DNA of 64,000 nucleotides. Source: an uncultured Ignavibacteria bacterium. Lineage in GTDB: Bacteria > Bacteroidota > Ignavibacteria > Kapaibacteriales > UBA2268. Each line of letters opens with the position of its first letter. Positions within the stretch are counted from its first letter, which is position 1. The notes under the pieces were generated by a model. That model had not been told where the DNA came from. It worked only from the letters and a program-made list of their open reading frames with translations, and ran no database searches. A program made the position numbers and the translations under genes. Below, in pieces: positions 24,463 to 33,634 of the stretch. The stretch covers positions 1-64,000 of the forward strand of contig CAIOZA010000021.1 in assembly GCA_903862655.1 (NCBI GenBank). The letters run 5' to 3'.

Positions 24463-26148
24463 CTAATAATTCCAACCATTATGATTTGTCGAATGGCAGG
24501 TTAAATAACACGTTCCAGTCCTATATCCATCATCTCGAAAGTATCTGTTACTTCCACTTCTTCTAACAATAGTTGTATCAAAATTAATCAACCTTGAATT
24601 GTTTGTAGCATTGCCCTGAGTGCTACTAATTCCATGTGGATCATGGCATGCATTACAAGGTGCCTTTTCGCTCACAATATGTTTACTGTGTTCTTTAAAT
24701 GTAACATCATTTAAGATAGATGTTCTGCTGTGGCAGCTATAGCAAAGAGCATAGGCCGTTGCAGATTCAGTGGTGTTGTCTGCCGTTGCATATCCTGATT
24801 TTAGCAAACCTCTCACTGTCGAGCCATGAGGACCTTTCGGAACGTTTGTTCCATCAGAAGAATGACAATCAGTGCAATAGATAACACTAGTTGTTGAATA
24901 TCCAGTCACAAGGCTAGGAACGTCACTACTTGGTCCTGCACCAAAAACAGCATGATGTGATGGATTACCAGTGTTGAACTCCAGTCTTACATTTGACTGC
25001 TCAATTATACGAATAGTTCTGGCAGTCTGGCGCCATGATACACTCGAATGACATCTTAAGCATATTTCATATTCATAAGTGACAGGATTAACAGAGCTTC
25101 CTGCACTATTGATTCCCTTAACTTTCTGAGAATTACCTTTTACGGCAGGAGCACTAGCTGTTGCTGCGTTGGATGCATGAGGGTTATGACAGTCAACACA
25201 TTCAACATGTTTTGTCGTAGGTTCATTTCCCTCAGTTGGATCGTGAACGGCTGAATAGCCGGCTACATTATGTTTGTAAGTTTTACTCAGCTCAGAATTA
25301 ATGTTTTTTGTAGAAGAGGCAACATTGCCGTTGTGGCAATATAAGCAGTTGCTTTCTTCAGCACTGTAATTTAATAATCTCTTAGTTCCACCTGCTTGAT
25401 GTGTATTATGACAGCTTTCACATGCATTCTGTTGAGTTGTTGTATATGATGTATGAAGCCAAGGATTGGTTCCGGTTGAGTTCCATGTCGCTGTCGATGT
25501 CTTGTGTGTACTACTAGCCCAGTTGGCATCATTGTGACATACAATACACAAAGTAGAGTATTGATTGGTCGCAACCAGGAATTTTGTATTTGAAGAGTAA
25601 TGCGGATCATGACAAGATGTACACTGCATCTTACCATTAGCATCTAGTTTAACTCCACTCCCCAGAGATGTCGGATTGTTAAGCTTGCCATCTGCGGTTG
25701 CGAGAGCAGCAGTATATGCAAAAGAAATAGGATGATCGTCTCTCAGATCAGTTCCTAGATTAGTTCTTGTTGCCGGCATAGTAGTTGTAGATCCAAAGGA
25801 AATATCAGAAGTACGGCTTGTTACGTGCCCCAAAGCAATTGTACCATCATGGCAGGACAAACAATTTATTGATGATCCGTCAGGCTGACCCATTGTTGCA
25901 TTTAATGTTGTACTGGTATATAAAGAATATGTTGCAGCAGAGTTAGTTCTGTTCCAGAGAGGTGTCCTTGCTGATGCATGAGGAATGTGACAGAAAACGC
26001 AAATCTCTCCTTCGGTTGTAGATTTAACTGAACCGGGACCAGAAGTAGAAAGATTATGTTTGGTAGTTGATATTCTTTGTGATTGAAGGACAGTAAAAAA
26101 AGAAAACAAAGCAAGTCCTATCAATGCCAGAAGTATTTTTATTTTCAT
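24463..26148 (-). CDS. Large multiheme cytochrome c, about 12 hemes
   Basis: 561 residues with an N-terminal signal peptide (KIKILLALIGLALFSFFTVLQSQ). I count eleven CxxCH motifs (CVFCH, CLSCH, CTSCH, CIVCH, CESCH, CLYCH, CVDCH, CLRCH, CTDCH, CYSCH, CNACH) plus a C-terminal CYLTCH (C-x3-CH). Extra histidines (HNTHQ, HNPHA, HDPHG) can serve as distal ligands. The first four hemes match the neighbouring tetraheme protein. Ser/Thr-rich spacers suggest an exported or surface location. Likely terminal carrier of an extracellular electron-transfer chain. Confidence 0.9.
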   Translation of the reverse strand: MKIKILLALIGLALFSFFTVLQSQRISTTKHNLSTSGPGSVKSTTEGEICVFCHIPHASARTPLWNRTNSAATYSLYTSTTLNATMGQPDGSSINCLSCHDGTIALGHVTSRTSDISFGSTTTMPATRTNLGTDLRDDHPISFAYTAALATADGKLNNPTSLGSGVKLDANGKMQCTSCHDPHYSSNTKFLVATNQYSTLCIVCHNDANWASSTHKTSTATWNSTGTNPWLHTSYTTTQQNACESCHNTHQAGGTKRLLNYSAEESNCLYCHNGNVASSTKNINSELSKTYKHNVAGYSAVHDPTEGNEPTTKHVECVDCHNPHASNAATASAPAVKGNSQKVKGINSAGSSVNPVTYEYEICLRCHSSVSWRQTARTIRIIEQSNVRLEFNTGNPSHHAVFGAGPSSDVPSLVTGYSTTSVIYCTDCHSSDGTNVPKGPHGSTVRGLLKSGYATADNTTESATAYALCYSCHSRTSILNDVTFKEHSKHIVSEKAPCNACHDPHGISSTQGNATNNSRLINFDTTIVRRSGSNRYFRDDGYRTGTCYLTCHSTNHNGWNY

Positions 26149-26254
26149 TACATTGCTCTTAAAGTTAAAAAATTAAAACTTGTTAGTAATAATTATAAAC
26201 TGTAAAGGTATAATTGTCTCTAACAAAAAGAATGCCAAAATTAATACTTGCTTT

Positions 26255-27244
26255 TTATATGGCTTTCATAAGTTTAAAAATCTGAACACGACAGTTATAA
26301 CTATCTGTAACATAGATAAAGTTATTATTATCGATAAAAATTCCTGAAGGCATCCAGAATTCACCTGGATTTCTGCCCTGCCTGCCGAAATTATATAAGA
26401 AATTCCCATAAATATCAAATACCTGCACTGCATTTAGCATAGCATCAACTACGAAAATATGTCCATAAGTATCGACTGCGATACCCTTCATTGATGCGAA
26501 GTATCCTGCTGCATCTCCTGAGTGACCAAATGCTGACTTCAATTCAAAATCAGGTGTAAAAACCTGAACCCTGTAATTTAAAGCATCGGTTACATAAATA
26601 TAATCTTTATCGTTATTGATCCAGATGAAAGTCGGAAAATTAAAAGTACTTGTCGTGTCGCCACGTTCACCAAATGTTTGAAGAATATTGCCTTTTAAAT
26701 CGGTAACTAATAATCTGTGGTTACCAGTTTCGGCAATCCAGATCTGTTTCCTGGATTTGAGATAGGCAATCCCTGTAGGTTTATCTAATTTAAGAGAGTC
26801 ATTAAGATTTGATATTTTTGATGTATTTAGATTATAAACAAAAATTTTATTCAATTCAGAATCAGAAAAAACGATCTCATTATCATTAATCTGAGTAATA
26901 CCAACTAGAGATTGCATGGAAGTCTTAATGTCTTCATTAAGAAGAATAAAATCACGTTCATTATAATCATAAAGAACTGGTGTGTATAGTCCCGGATCCA
27001 TAACAATCAGCTTATTGGTGTCAAACGCCATCAAATTGATAGGTTTAACAAATTTCATTATGTCGTGGCCCAGAAAAAAACCAGCCACTTTACTGAAAAA
27101 TCCCTCATTTTCAGCAAAATCCTCAGTTCCATTCAATGTTTTTACATATTGAACGCTAAATTGCGCGGTATCAATCAACTTAACATTTGAGAATAAATCG
27201 ATTGAGAACAAGAAACAGAGGAAAAGTATATATATAAATTTCAT
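26255..27244 (-). CDS. NHL-repeat beta-propeller protein, exported
   Basis: 329 residues with a signal peptide (KFIYILFLCFLFSIDLFS) and no lipobox Cys at its end. At least four NHL-type repeats are visible in the second half, such as IWIAETGNHRLLVTD, IYVTDALNYRVQVF, IFVVDAMLNAVQVFD and IYVTDSYNCRVQIFK. The N-terminal part is divergent. It is the first gene of the cytochrome cluster and a paralogue of the NHL lipoprotein 3 kb downstream. It probably acts as a scaffold or docking surface for the cytochromes. Confidence 0.82.
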   Translation of the reverse strand: MKFIYILFLCFLFSIDLFSNVKLIDTAQFSVQYVKTLNGTEDFAENEGFFSKVAGFFLGHDIMKFVKPINLMAFDTNKLIVMDPGLYTPVLYDYNERDFILLNEDIKTSMQSLVGITQINDNEIVFSDSELNKIFVYNLNTSKISNLNDSLKLDKPTGIAYLKSRKQIWIAETGNHRLLVTDLKGNILQTFGERGDTTSTFNFPTFIWINNDKDYIYVTDALNYRVQVFTPDFELKSAFGHSGDAAGYFASMKGIAVDTYGHIFVVDAMLNAVQVFDIYGNFLYNFGRQGRNPGEFWMPSGIFIDNNNFIYVTDSYNCRVQIFKLMKAI

Positions 27245-27477
27245 AAAAATTGTTTACGATAATCAAAAGTCTAAAAGTATTCTTTATGGACATTACAAAA
27301 ATAACATTTTACAGTATAACCTACAAATATTGATTTGTAAATTAGTTAGCTAAAACTTATTAAATAATAAATAAAAATTTCGTCATTCCACATAAGATAG
27401 TAATGCATGTAATAAAATAATGTTACAGCAGGAATTGAAGCTCAATCAAATCAGTAAGTTAAAAGCGGATTAAACAA

Positions 27478-28218
27478 TTAGAATTTAAATATTGTAGTAA
27501 TAAAAAGTAATGAACCAATAAATATTAATAATAAATCAATAACAGCCATATACTTTTGACTATTAATCCTTTTCACAATGAAGCTTCCGGCTATTGTGCC
27601 AATGATTATAGCCGGTAGAGATATCAAATAATAATAAATAACCTCTTTACTCCAAAATCCTCCAACACCCTGAGATGCAATTATAATTAAATTAGTAGGT
27701 AGAAAAACTGTTTGTAAAATAGCTCTAAAATTAAGTGGATTCCAGCCCTTCAACCGTCCATAAATAATAACTGGAGGTCCATTCGTATTGTAAGCTCCAC
27801 CAAGAAAACCCGATATGAGTCCAAATATCCAGACTAGGTTGTTGCTCTTTATGGATATAAGATTAGGTTTAAGGAGATTAAACGTACTAGATAAAACTAT
27901 GATTATTGACAAAATTAGTTTTACGTAACTCTCATCAAGATATTTAAGAGCAAATACTCCAATTGGGACGCCTAAAAAACAAAACAAGATGAGTACCCAC
28001 AAACCTTGTGTATAAGCTGTTTTCCAATTCTTTGCCAGTATAATTATTGATATTGTAAGTCCTATCATTGCCACAAATGGTGTAGCTGTCTTAATGCTAA
28101 TGAAAAATGCCAGCAATGGCATTGCAATCAGAGCGTCACCAAAACCGAATGCGGATCTGATTGTGGAAGCAATAAGTACGATTATAATAATTAATGAAAT
28201 ATCCAAATTATTAAGCAA
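27478..28218 (-). CDS. TauE/SafE family membrane transporter
   Basis: 246 residues with about seven to eight hydrophobic segments. Paired repeats are centred on IRSAFGFGDALIAMPLLAFF near the N-terminus and ISGFLGGAYNTNGPPVIIYG in the second half; the latter pattern is diagnostic of TauE/SafE proteins. The family exports sulfite, sulfoacetate or related organosulfur anions across the inner membrane, and some members import. Substrate is not readable. It is separated from the cytochrome cluster by about 230 AT-rich bases with no recognisable gene. Confidence 0.85.
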   Translation of the reverse strand: MLNNLDISLIIIIVLIASTIRSAFGFGDALIAMPLLAFFISIKTATPFVAMIGLTISIIILAKNWKTAYTQGLWVLILFCFLGVPIGVFALKYLDESYVKLILSIIIVLSSTFNLLKPNLISIKSNNLVWIFGLISGFLGGAYNTNGPPVIIYGRLKGWNPLNFRAILQTVFLPTNLIIIASQGVGGFWSKEVIYYYLISLPAIIIGTIAGSFIVKRINSQKYMAVIDLLLIFIGSLLFITTIFKF

Positions 28219-28325
28219 ATATTAGATTTTAATATAATACACAATCCCTCGGTCGTGAAATTCGATCAAGTTGATAATTTATGTGTTTTCACCAAATCTT
28301 ATTCCTGGGAATGGCTCGGTGATCT

Positions 28326-28817
28326 TCAGGATTTAATTAATGCCGGAGTGATGCGCTTAATTATTGATCCGATTGCTTCAAGTATTCGTTCTTCCTTCTT
28401 AAAGATGTCTCTTGCCTGATTTGCCTTGTCGTATAGCTTAGTTTCTACGTCTATGACGTAGCCATTGATGAGGAAACGTTCTGCCTGAATATTGAAATTC
28501 CCGGAAATAACCTTTTGCACTTTAAGTTGCTTTACAGCATCCCACATGTCAGTCTGATACTGCTGATTGGTTGGATCAAGATTCATACCGGCCAATAAAA
28601 TCTCTACAGAATCAATTGGGACAAGCTTATAATACTTTCCTTCTGGATCTAACTGCTGGAGAGCTTTGTACAAAGAGTCCTGTAGTTTGTAAGAATAGAT
28701 ATTGTATTTGATATGGCCGTCCATGTTCTGAAAAGGCATCACGACAATTCTTGTCTGAGAAAAAGCTAAGGTGGATATAACACATGCCAATGCGAGAATC
28801 GATAACAATTTCTTCAT
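28326..28817 (-). CDS. Exported protein with a TolB-N/FlgO-like domain
   Basis: About 163 residues from the ATG at 28817, whose product begins with a clear signal peptide (KKLLSILALACVISTLAFSQ). The mature start RIVVMPFQNMDG resembles the first strand of TolB-N, CsgG- or FlgO-type periplasmic domains. The central VISGNFNIQAERFLINGYVIDVETK fits the same fold (a strand pair after a conserved Gly). Function unknown; such proteins often act in envelope assembly. An ATG four codons upstream (28829) is possible. Confidence 0.55.
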   Translation of the reverse strand: MKKLLSILALACVISTLAFSQTRIVVMPFQNMDGHIKYNIYSYKLQDSLYKALQQLDPEGKYYKLVPIDSVEILLAGMNLDPTNQQYQTDMWDAVKQLKVQKVISGNFNIQAERFLINGYVIDVETKLYDKANQARDIFKKEERILEAIGSIIKRITPALIKS

Positions 28818-28919
28818 AATACTAACCATTGTAAAATTTGTAACAACTGATTAGTTAAAATTACGCTTTAAGGCAATAAATTGCAAATTTTGAATAGAAA
28901 CTATCCGATTAAATATAAA

Positions 28920-29231
28920 TTAAAATTCCTGCAAATTATCTTTAACGAATTGACGTGATACTTCAAGAGCTTCAATAACTTTGGGTTCCATAGCTATAGC
29001 AGCATCCCAGTCATGAGCACGGGCGTAACCCATGAGTTCTATACCGAAAGCCGCAATATGAGGCAGACCAAACTGGAAGCATGAACCTTTGATTGTATGG
29101 CCAAAGCGGTATAAATCATCTTCATTCTTTTCATCTGCTAATTGAATCAGCTTTGCTTTTATATCCTTAATCCATGTCGCAATAAATTCCGGCAGAAGTT
29201 CCAATACAAAAGGGTCATCAGGAAGTTCCAT
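28920..29231 (-). CDS. Histidine-containing phosphotransfer (HPt) protein
   Basis: 103 residues, a stand-alone four-helix HPt domain. The phosphorylated His is His45 in GHTIKGSCFQFG, which matches the H-x-x-K-G consensus. It would pass phosphate between a hybrid kinase and a response regulator. No partner is adjacent; the hybrid regulator-kinase at 32.3-33.4 kb is the nearest candidate. Located just downstream of rnpB on the same strand. Confidence 0.85.
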   Translation of the reverse strand: MELPDDPFVLELLPEFIATWIKDIKAKLIQLADEKNEDDLYRFGHTIKGSCFQFGLPHIAAFGIELMGYARAHDWDAAIAMEPKVIEALEVSRQFVKDNLQEF

Positions 29232-29259
29232 GGCTATCCTTAATAAAAAATAAAAAAAT

Positions 29260-29758
29260 AGGAGAAGGTTATAAGCCGAATTCTGTCTGCGGCTTCAGAA
29301 GCCGGAGGCAATTATTTATCTGGGAATGATGTCACCATCACCCTCAAGCAGCCCACCCGAATGCCATTGTTCAACAAACCGGACGAACAGCCCGTTTCTC
29401 ATCCGAAAATAAGAATGCATTCATACTTGGCTTTGCTCCGTGTAGGGTTTACCTGTCCGCCGGATCACTCCGGTCGCCGGTGGGCTCTTACCCCGCCGTT
29501 TCACCCTTACCTCCTTGACAGAGACGCTACTAATCATCTTCAAGTAAATTATCGGCAAAAAATGTAATAACTTAATTAAACACATCAAAAAACGCATCTC
29601 CCGGATCGGCGGTCTATTCTCTGTTGCACTTTGCCGTCAGTTAACTTTGGAACGGATCCCTAAGTTAACTGCCTTCGCGTTACGAAGTACACTGTTCTGT
29701 GGAGTTCGGACTTTCCTCATCGGAACTTGCATCCCGACGCAATTGCCAGCCTTCCCCT
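29260..29758 (-). ncRNA. rnpB: RNase P RNA
   Basis: The minus strand carries the universal class A core: GAGGAAAGTCCGAACTCC near the 5' end, then ACAGAA, the AAACGGCGGGGTAAGAGCCC block in the middle, and the ACAGAATTCGGCTTATA end. P1 is formed by AGGGGAAGG (29758-29750) and CCTTCTCCT (29268-29260), including one G-U pair. A T-rich run beyond the 3' end (29242-29258 read on the minus strand) is the terminator. It is the catalytic subunit that trims tRNA 5' leaders. Small open frames across it are not genes. Confidence 0.96.
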
Positions 29759-29781
29759 TTATATAAAAGAACGAATTTGAA

Positions 29782-30519
29782 TTATAGTTTTAATACTTTA
29801 GGATCAATTTGAATATCATCAGGTGGATAAAGAATTCTTCCGCATTGCTCGCAATAATAAATTGTTTTAAGGTTATTGCGGATCTCAACGATTTTCTGTG
29901 GAGGAACTTGACTGAAACAACCAGTACAGCTGTTCCTTTTGATGGCAACGACAGCATCATCGTGATATCTGCGGATACGATTGTATTCAAGAACACTGTC
30001 CGGCACAAGCTTTTTGACAACATCAGAGCGGACTTTGAGAATCTTCTTAACGTCTGCATTCTGATCACTTGAAATAGCCGCGAATTCAGCTTCTGATTCT
30101 TGTAATTCAGTATTGGCTGATTCTAGCTCGACTTTTTGAGATTCTAGCATTCCTCTTAAATTCTCTTCTTTTATTCCACTGCTTCTCATCTCATCAGATA
30201 TTCTAGTGAATTCAATTCTGATATGCTCAATCTCTTTAGTAATAGCATCAAATTCCTTGTTATTTCTAACGCTGAACTGTTGTTTAGCTAGCTTTTCTTC
30301 CTTGTCTTTTAATTCAACTAAAGTAATTTTAGCATCCTTTACAAATTTCCCATTACTCGAGATAATCGCATCTGTCTCATTAACGATTGAGGTCAGTTTT
30401 GCTACTTTAGCCTGTAATTCTTCAACCTTTGCCGGCAAGTCCCCATACTCTTCTTTTAGCTCGTCGTGTTGCAGATCAAGATATGACAGCGAAGCAAGAT
30501 AATTTAATTGGTATTCCAT
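29782..30519 (-). CDS. C4-type zinc-ribbon coiled-coil protein (COG1579)
   Basis: 245 residues. The first 180 form a long antiparallel coiled coil rich in Lys, Glu and Gln. The C-terminal zinc ribbon has CTGCF and, 20 residues on, YYCEQCGRILY. This matches the COG1579/HP0958 family, which includes a flagellar RNA-binding or chaperone protein in Helicobacter; elsewhere its role is unknown. It lies 10 bases after the Nif3-like gene, and these two are commonly neighbours in Bacteroidota and relatives. Confidence 0.87.
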   Translation of the reverse strand: MEYQLNYLASLSYLDLQHDELKEEYGDLPAKVEELQAKVAKLTSIVNETDAIISSNGKFVKDAKITLVELKDKEEKLAKQQFSVRNNKEFDAITKEIEHIRIEFTRISDEMRSSGIKEENLRGMLESQKVELESANTELQESEAEFAAISSDQNADVKKILKVRSDVVKKLVPDSVLEYNRIRRYHDDAVVAIKRNSCTGCFSQVPPQKIVEIRNNLKTIYYCEQCGRILYPPDDIQIDPKVLKL

Positions 30520-30529
30520 ACTTTTTTAG

Positions 30530-31375
30530 CTACCCTTCAATATTTATTAGAAATCTTTTTTGTTCTTTGATATATGCCCCATCATCAGGGAAATACATTA
30601 CAGGATTAGTATACACGGTTGATACCTGGATCGAATCAGTATCTTCATTGCTAATCCCTTGTTTTAAAATCTTCATCAAGCCTGCACCTACAAACTGCTC
30701 CATCTCATAATGACCAGGATCAATCAGAGCCATTTTACCCTGCATTTTGTGAAAATTGTGGTAGGATACATCGGCAGTAATAAATGCATCAGCACCTGCA
30801 GAATAAGCTTCATCGATAAATGCACTGCCACTTCCGCAAACCATTGCTATATTTTTAATCTTTTCAGATTTACCTCCGGAAAAGCGAATTGGAGAATTAC
30901 ATGTCGATTTAATTCTTTTCAGAAGTTCATCAATTGATATTTCATCCTGAAGCCTGCACATAAGACCCATTCCATGACCTTTCAATTCTTCATCCGGTTT
31001 TAAGAAATCACCATCAGGCAGATTTAATCTGTCTGCAAAAAGCCGATTTGTACCTTGAGCAAATGCATCAAAGTTGGTATGAATAGAAATTAAAGTGATT
31101 CTTTTCTCGATTAAATTAGTTATTAGATTCCCAACTCTGTCAGAGTTAGTGATTGAAGTTATCGGGTGAAAAATAAGTGGGTGAAATGTAATAATACAAT
31201 CGCAATGTTTCTCACTTGCTTCAGCTATTACCTCAGAATTCAGTTCCATTGTGATCAACACTCTGCGAACATCTTCGTTTCCTGCTTGTATCTGTAGTCC
31301 TATCCTATCGCCATCCATTGCAGTTTTCCGAGGAAAAAAATCATCAATTACTTCCAACAGCCTGCTTATTTTCAT
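30530..31375 (-). CDS. Nif3-like dinuclear metal-binding protein (DUF34)
   Basis: 281 residues. The metal ligands are visible: the first His in TFHPLIF (HP-L-x-F), the second group in IHTNFDAF, and the third in the C-terminal DPGHYEMEQ. The family forms toroidal hexamers with two metals per subunit; the name 'GTP cyclohydrolase I type 2' in some databases is unsupported. Role unknown, possibly in cofactor or metal handling. First gene of a two-gene operon with the zinc-ribbon gene. Confidence 0.88.
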   Translation of the reverse strand: MKISRLLEVIDDFFPRKTAMDGDRIGLQIQAGNEDVRRVLITMELNSEVIAEASEKHCDCIITFHPLIFHPITSITNSDRVGNLITNLIEKRITLISIHTNFDAFAQGTNRLFADRLNLPDGDFLKPDEELKGHGMGLMCRLQDEISIDELLKRIKSTCNSPIRFSGGKSEKIKNIAMVCGSGSAFIDEAYSAGADAFITADVSYHNFHKMQGKMALIDPGHYEMEQFVGAGLMKILKQGISNEDTDSIQVSTVYTNPVMYFPDDGAYIKEQKRFLINIEG

Positions 31376-31575
31376 GATGTAAAAGCTTTTATTCGAAAGC
31401 CTTTTTGCCCTTTCTAAAAATAGTTATTCTTAGGAGTTTAAAAATACGAAAAATGTCTATTATTAACAATAAATCATTATTTAAAACTAACTTCTGAGAC
31501 TAATTATTATTTTATATTGGACAAAATAAAATTAATGTTCGGATTATTGCGTTTATATGTTTCGATTGTATTACC

Positions 31576-31583
31576 TATATTTG
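31576..31583 (+). promoter_or_regulatory. -7 element directly at a start codon (TATATTTG)
   Basis: TATATTTG at 31576-31583 is an exact TAnnTTTG match ending 7 bases before the ATG at 31591. The transcript would start at or within a base or two of the ATG, meaning a leaderless mRNA. I see no -33 element at good spacing. Confidence 0.45.
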
Positions 31584-31590
31584 TATAAAA

Positions 31591-32295
31591 ATGAGATTTG
31601 GAAAATCGATTCTGATAATTCTTCTTGGGTTCATTTATTTAACTTCTGCACAGGAAAAGGGTGAACCAATTCCAGAATTAAAACCTGATTCAACTTATAT
31701 ATTTATTTCACCAAGACCATTGGTTAGTATAGCTCCTGCACTTCGATTCTATGAGAATGGATGGGGTATAAATATGCTTCTTTCTGAGTTCGGGTATGCA
31801 TTTGGAATTTTTTATCAAAGAAATTTGTCCAAAGATTTTTCCCTTTTTGCAAGTCTTTACATTACCGGTGCCCGCAAATCAGATGAGTTTGAGCAATATA
31901 ACCCAAACACTGGTAATTATGAAATACAAGATAAAATTAACAGGTTATACCTGTTCCCATTAATGTTTGGAGCGCAGTATTCTCCATTTTCTAACTCTCT
32001 GGGAGAATCGTTCAAACCTTATGCCGAAGTCGGCTTAGGACCATCATTTATAGTTTCCACACCCTATGACCGCGAATTTTTTAATGCATTCAAATATTCT
32101 TCAGGCTATACTCGATTCGGAGCATTTATTGGAATAGGTTCAAACCTTACTTCTAAAGGTCAATCAATTCTTGGTTTAAATTTACGGTATTATTTCATTC
32201 CATTTGGCGGGAATGGACTAGAAAGTATAAAAGATCAGCCGCTGACCGATTTTGGCGGTCTATTCATTTCATTGAATATTGGGACAAGATTTTAA
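31591..32295 (+). CDS. Outer-membrane beta-barrel protein, unknown role
   Basis: 234 residues. A signal peptide (FGKSILIILLGFIYLTSAQ) is followed by alternating strands (FSLFASLYITGAR, LYLFPLMFGAQYS, YAEVGLGPSFIV, LGLNLRYYFIPFG) and a final Phe. This is the pattern of a small 8-stranded OmpA/OmpW-like barrel. No ligand motif is visible. It is convergent with the hybrid kinase gene and their 3' ends overlap by 4 bases. Confidence 0.7.
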   Translation: MRFGKSILIILLGFIYLTSAQEKGEPIPELKPDSTYIFISPRPLVSIAPALRFYENGWGINMLLSEFGYAFGIFYQRNLSKDFSLFASLYITGARKSDEFEQYNPNTGNYEIQDKINRLYLFPLMFGAQYSPFSNSLGESFKPYAEVGLGPSFIVSTPYDREFFNAFKYSSGYTRFGAFIGIGSNLTSKGQSILGLNLRYYFIPFGGNGLESIKDQPLTDFGGLFISLNIGTRF

Positions 32296-33431
32296 TCTGA
32301 AGATTCTGTCTTCTTGTCAGGGTCATCGATATGAAGAGAAAATGTCACCGTTGTACCAACCTCTTCGGTACTTTTGATGTTGAAGTCTCCATCGTGCAGT
32401 TCAATTAATTTTTTGGCTATAATTAGACCCAAACCCAATCCCTGCTGCTCAAAGAAAGTACGTTCAAATTGAGTAAGAGCCGCGATTCTTGAAATCTGAT
32501 CGTGAGCCATTCCCCTTCCATTGTCACTTATTCTGAAGAAGACTTTGTTCGAATCTATCCATGAGTTAACTGTTACTTTAGTTTCTGGATTTGAAAATCT
32601 GAATGCATTATCGAGCAACTCATCAATTATCTTGAAAAAACTATCAACAGAAATCTGAATGGATACTCCCTGTGCATTCTCGTCGATTACCAGATCCAGA
32701 GGTCTGTTGTGTCTAACTGACTTCATGGTAGAAACATCAATGAACAAAGCCGCCGGTTCATCGGCTAGTGAGTTCCTGAGTTGTTTTCTCTTAATGGGAT
32801 TGGCGGCAAATGCTTCAATTCTTACGTAAATAAGGAAATTCTCAGTGATTTTAATTAATCGATTGGCTGATTGAATAATGTCTTCGGAAAGCTCTTTGAT
32901 CTCTTCTGATGCAATTGTGTCATAAGAACTGTTCATGTATTTAGCCGAACCGATTACTTCGTTCAGGACTGTTCTGAATTCATGTGGAAGTGCGGATGTA
33001 ACGCTCCTGCCTACTTCTTCAACTTTTTCGTTAATCTTTCTTTCAAATCGTTTGTGTTTATGCCATTGAGCATTAATGGCAGCGATTAGTTCATCACGAC
33101 TGTATGGCTTGACAAGGAAATCATCTGCACCTCGCTCCATTGCAGCTCGCATGTTGGATTTCTCTGTGAATGCAGTCAGAAATATAAATGGTATAGTTTC
33201 GGTTTCTTCGGTAGATCTTATTTTGTCTAATACACCATAACCATCGAGTTTAGGCATTGATATATCGCAAAGAATCAAATCCGGCTTTGAAGAAAATGCC
33301 AGTTCCAATCCTTTAATGCCATCCTCAGCCGTCAAAACCTCATATCCTTCAAATTTAAGAAGGGTAGATGTACTATCCAAAATAAAATCGGCATCATCAA
33401 CAACTAGTATTTTTTTTCCTTCGTTTTCCAT
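32292..33431 (-). CDS. Response regulator-histidine kinase hybrid
   Basis: 379 residues. The N-terminal receiver domain (1-120) has the acidic pair Asp12-Asp13, the phospho-acceptor Asp56 in LILCDISMP, and Lys108 in VKPY. A dimerisation/phosphorylation helix follows with His150 in ALPHEFRTVLN, then a HATPase domain with N-box DELLDNAFRFSN, G1 DNGRGM and G2 GLGLGLIIAKK. It has no membrane segment or DNA-binding domain, so it is a cytosolic signalling protein, possibly linked to the HPt protein at 29 kb. AAAGGA precedes the start. Confidence 0.9.
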   Translation of the reverse strand: MENEGKKILVVDDADFILDSTSTLLKFEGYEVLTAEDGIKGLELAFSSKPDLILCDISMPKLDGYGVLDKIRSTEETETIPFIFLTAFTEKSNMRAAMERGADDFLVKPYSRDELIAAINAQWHKHKRFERKINEKVEEVGRSVTSALPHEFRTVLNEVIGSAKYMNSSYDTIASEEIKELSEDIIQSANRLIKITENFLIYVRIEAFAANPIKRKQLRNSLADEPAALFIDVSTMKSVRHNRPLDLVIDENAQGVSIQISVDSFFKIIDELLDNAFRFSNPETKVTVNSWIDSNKVFFRISDNGRGMAHDQISRIAALTQFERTFFEQQGLGLGLIIAKKLIELHDGDFNIKSTEEVGTTVTFSLHIDDPDKKTESSD

Positions 33432-33634
33432 ATAATTCCTTTGTTCATATTGATTATCGGAAAAACTTGAGTTTTATTGAGTAACTAGGGTAATTTTTTT
33501 ATTAATAATACGAATAACAAACTCTAGTGAAATATCATGGAAGAATGACGTTGAAAAGTTTGTTAGGTAATTGTGGATAACTTAGAGTCTCTATTCATCA
33601 TTTTTGTGTCCCATTTTAAAAACTGGAAAATATA

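Noticed and set aside
28255-28419. A plus-strand GTG frame reading KFDQVDNLCVFTKSYSWEWL and on to a TGA
   Set aside because: It overlaps the 3' end of the minus-strand exported-protein gene, has no ribosome-binding site and no recognisable similarity. It may be a remnant but cannot be supported.
29361-29567. 68-residue frame on the plus strand
   Set aside because: It lies inside RNase P RNA, whose conserved core explains the sequence.
30429-30937. Plus-strand frames over the zinc-ribbon and Nif3-like genes
   Set aside because: Shadow frames opposite two clearly identified minus-strand genes.
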